From JBFJVZ01 sp041623895 (GTDB taxonomy: Bacteria > Planctomycetota > Planctomycetia > Pirellulales > Pirellulaceae), in the NCBI GenBank assembly GCA_041623895.1, contig JBFJVZ010000126.1:1-17138 (forward strand): a DNA stretch of 17,138 nucleotides, written 5' to 3'. Position 1 is the first letter of the stretch; each line of letters starts with the position of its first letter. Below the pieces are notes generated by a model that did no database searches, had not been told where the DNA came from, and saw nothing but the letters and a program-made list of their open reading frames with translations. A program made the translations under genes and the position numbers. Positions 16,721 to 17,138 of the stretch are shown here, one piece after another.

Positions 16721-16872
16721 GGGAAAGTCATCGCTTATGGTCGTCGGACGCAGTGTGTTCGGTTACGGAAGGATAATGAATTGTACGTCTTTGTCGCAGA
16801 CCGGGGATTGTCGTAGTAGACCCGTAGTCCCGCGAATCGCTCGCGGGTCACCAGAGTATTTTCAGATATGCG

Positions 16873-16893
16873 TAGGCCAGGACTTGTCCTGGC
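16873..16893. repeat. REP-like palindrome, copy 2
   Basis: This is the same 21-bp sequence as at 14159-14179, starting TAGGCCAGGACTTG. It is followed by a partial copy (GCCAGGACT at 16902-16910). Two exact copies flanking one gene mark it as a dispersed genomic repeat. Confidence 0.85.
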
Positions 16894-17119
16894 AATCAAG
16901 CGCCAGGACTGGGAGAGCGTCCGGCTTAGGAAGTAATTCGAGCTTGGCTTTTCCCTTGAGTCATGGTGGTTGTAGGCATTAAGGTTTTCGTTCGTCACGA
17001 CCATACGACAACTGCGTAGCAGTGGCAGCATAGAGCCTGGGGTCAGGATTGCTCGTCTCTAGCGAGCATTCCGCAGCCCCAGGAATCGTCATTTCCAACC
17101 CGATTTTCCCCGCGGCGAT

Positions 17120-17138
17120 TTGGCGGCCTAGCCGCCAA
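17120..17138. repeat. Palindrome at the right edge
   Basis: TTGGCGGC (17120-17127) and GCCGCCAA (17131-17138) form a perfect 8-bp stem with a CTA loop. The structure may continue past the window end. Confidence 0.7.

Larger units (their letters stand above)
16721..17138. other. Gene-free region rich in REP-like palindromes
   Basis: No convincing gene was found in this stretch upstream of the FAD oxidoreductase gene. Besides the separate copy-2 and edge palindromes it contains: CCCGCGA (16829-16835) with TCGCGGG (16841-16847); ACTGC-GTA-GCAGT (17011-17023); and CCTGGGG (17036-17042) with CCCCAGG (17077-17083), enclosing TGCTCG (17050-17055) with CGAGCA (17063-17068). The promoter of the FAD gene must lie here, but no strong match to -35/-10 boxes was found. 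Confidence 0.7.

Noticed and set aside
16735..17031. Minus-strand frame of 98 codons at the right end
   Set aside because: It runs through the REP-like palindromes and has no recognisable features.

Overview
The window looks like a piece of a planctomycete chromosome, most likely from the Rhodopirellula/Pirellulaceae group. The signs are a giant secreted protein with an N-terminal LEHRQLLA motif (the planctomycete LEPR-XLL type), a BBP7-type outer-membrane beta-barrel protein, a secreted Cys-type sulfatase next to a secreted FAD oxidoreductase, single-pass proteins with long acidic/proline-rich linkers, and many short palindromic repeats between genes. The assignment rests on family recognition by eye, not on a database search. 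No rRNA, tRNA or CRISPR array was seen.

Layout. (1) 1-962, minus: the first 320 codons of a membrane protein with an N-terminal MJ0042-type zinc ribbon; it starts at TTG and runs off the left edge. (2) 1239-6296, minus: a 1685-residue modular surface metallopeptidase with both cohesin-like and dockerin modules, preceded by a near-consensus sigma70-type promoter and a leader of about 255 nt. (3) 6794-8359, minus: a BBP7-like outer-membrane protein with a cysteine-rich insert, followed by a clear intrinsic terminator. (4) 8360-8815: a divergent intergenic region holding a 103-bp inverted-repeat element. (5) 8816-10864, plus: an unrecognised 682-residue single-pass protein with a C-terminal coiled coil. 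(6) 10894-16720, minus: a probable four-gene transcription unit in the order FAD-dependent oxidoreductase, TonB/TolA-like membrane protein, sulfatase, Sfp-type phosphopantetheinyl transferase. (7) 16721-17138: no gene, but a cluster of REP-like palindromes.

How it may work together. The sulfatase and FAD oxidoreductase are exported enzymes that would fit work on sulfated polysaccharides. The short membrane protein between them overlaps the sulfatase gene by 8 bp. The phosphopantetheinyl transferase is the cytoplasmic activator of carrier proteins; no carrier-protein substrate lies in the window, so its link to the other genes is positional only. The most striking non-coding feature is a roughly 255-bp MITE-like element (11642-11896) with perfect 50-bp terminal arms. 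It sits in a CTAG site exactly at the sulfatase stop codon. Removing it together with one TA restores a tight sulfatase-PPTase junction with a 16-nt gap.
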